Source: JAAYCI01 sp964472465
GTDB taxonomy: Bacteria; Bacillota; Clostridia; Oscillospirales; Ruminococcaceae
Length of the DNA stretch: 12,593 bases
Assembly: GCA_964472465.1 (NCBI GenBank)
Contig: CAYYLW010000074.1
Location: forward strand, 1-12,593
Direction: 5' to 3'
Every line of letters starts with the position of its first letter. Position 1 is the first letter of the stretch. The notes under the pieces were generated by a model. It ran no database searches. It was not told the DNA's origin and saw only the letters and a program-made list of their open reading frames with translations. Below, one piece after another: positions 12,115 to 12,593 of the stretch. The position numbers and the translations under genes were made by a program.

Positions 12115-12593
12115 CTGCTTCACCCGTCTTATCTTCTGGTTTTTTGTTTTTTCTTCTCTTTTTTACCGTTTCTAAGCCTTCGCCATACCCCACCGCCGCC
12201 AGTACGGCCTCCATCCGGCGGCGCATCAGCACCACACAATCGTTCATGCTGGCCGCGCCCCGCACCACGTCATCCGCAAAGGCCGCACAGGTGGGCGCAC
12301 CGCAGCTTCCACAGTCCAGCAGGGGCAGTTTCTGCAGAATGGTGGCCGCCTCTGCATACATGGCAAAGCTCTCCGCCTTGGTTTTGCCCAGTTCCATGGC
12401 GGGCAGATACTCCAAGCTGGCATTCCAGCGCATGGCGGGGGGGATGCCATCCTCCAGGCGGCTGCTGCTCACCGGCATATAGCGGCGCACCTTGTTCAGC
12501 TTGGCACGGGCGATGTAGGGGTTTTCCACCTGCAACACACCGCCCACGCAGCCGCCCGCACAGGCGTTCAGCTCCACAAATTCAAGGCCGGTG
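12101..12593 (-). CDS. C-terminal part of [FeFe]-hydrogenase-like Fe-S protein (5' end outside window)
   Basis: The frame is open to the right edge; 163 residues are visible. It opens with FVELNACAGGCVGGVLQVENP, which matches the ACxGGCxxG motif of the H-cluster domain of [FeFe]-hydrogenases (large-subunit C-terminal domain). After a linker comes LDCGSCGAPTC followed by a fourth cysteine in SMNDC: CxxCxxxxC-x16-C, the 4Fe-4S domain also seen in RnfB/CO-dehydrogenase-like proteins. It ends in a Lys-rich tail (KKRRKNKKPEDK). Hydrogenase-like proteins with this extra Fe-S domain are usually assigned to putative sensory (HydS-like) groups, not the main catalytic enzyme. The upstream part with the other H-cluster cysteines is outside the window. 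The stop overlaps the DRTGG-like gene by 14 bases. Confidence 0.85.
   Translation of the reverse strand, partial: TGLEFVELNACAGGCVGGVLQVENPYIARAKLNKVRRYMPVSSSRLEDGIPPAMRWNASLEYLPAMELGKTKAESFAMYAEAATILQKLPLLDCGSCGAPTCAAFADDVVRGAASMNDCVVLMRRRMEAVLAAVGYGEGLETVKKRRKNKKPEDKTGEADENN

Overview
The window most likely comes from the chromosome of a strictly anaerobic, GC-rich Gram-positive gut-type Clostridia (Oscillospirales-like). The evidence is the strong AGGAGG-type ribosome binding sites, the AT-rich promoters between GC-rich genes, and the protein set: an FprA-type flavo-diiron protein, a mini-rubredoxin and the end of an [FeFe]-hydrogenase-like protein. The lineage is inferred from gene content, not from a marker gene. 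Almost all protein genes lie on the minus strand and are read right to left. The left 1.1 kb differs: it is AT-rich in places and holds small genes on both strands.

Region 1 (1-1160) is the most unusual part. It holds the tail of a plus-strand gene, a GC-rich inverted-repeat stretch and a bidirectional terminator. It then has a 51-aa minus-strand gene starting at TTG behind a perfect AGGAGG, divergent from a ribbon-helix-helix regulator gene across an AT-rich promoter region with tandem TCCTA repeats. Next comes a compact locus (about 730-1036) with the architecture of a type I toxin-antitoxin module. A 43-aa single-membrane-helix peptide on the minus strand has its ribosome binding site locked in a CCCCC-GAAA-GGGGG hairpin. 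It faces a convergent, promoter-driven plus-strand small RNA that ends in a hairpin lying inside the peptide's 3' coding end.

Region 2 (1162-4950): a short DEAD-box RNA helicase; a CPBP-family membrane protease with a long Pro/Tyr/Gly-rich tail and an extra C-terminal membrane helix; and an AraC-family regulator with a cupin-like N-terminus. Clear promoters and terminators separate these units.

Region 3 (4948-10822): a Wzx/MurJ-like flippase behind a YgjP-type metallopeptidase. Reading upstream come a 38-aa rubredoxin-like protein, an FprA flavo-diiron protein, a small polytopic membrane protein and a long-tailed RhlE-type DEAD-box helicase. FprA and the rubredoxin form a plausible oxygen/NO-reducing pair. 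No terminator was seen between the RhlE-type gene and the rubredoxin, so rhlE-membrane protein-fprA-rubredoxin may be one transcript, ending at a 14-bp hairpin.

Region 4 (11069-12593): three overlapping minus-strand genes encode the C-terminus of an [FeFe]-hydrogenase-like Fe-S protein, a small DRTGG-like protein and a PHP-domain phosphoesterase. They look translationally coupled and belong to a hydrogenase-associated operon that continues off the right edge.

No tRNA, rRNA, insertion sequence or CRISPR array was seen.
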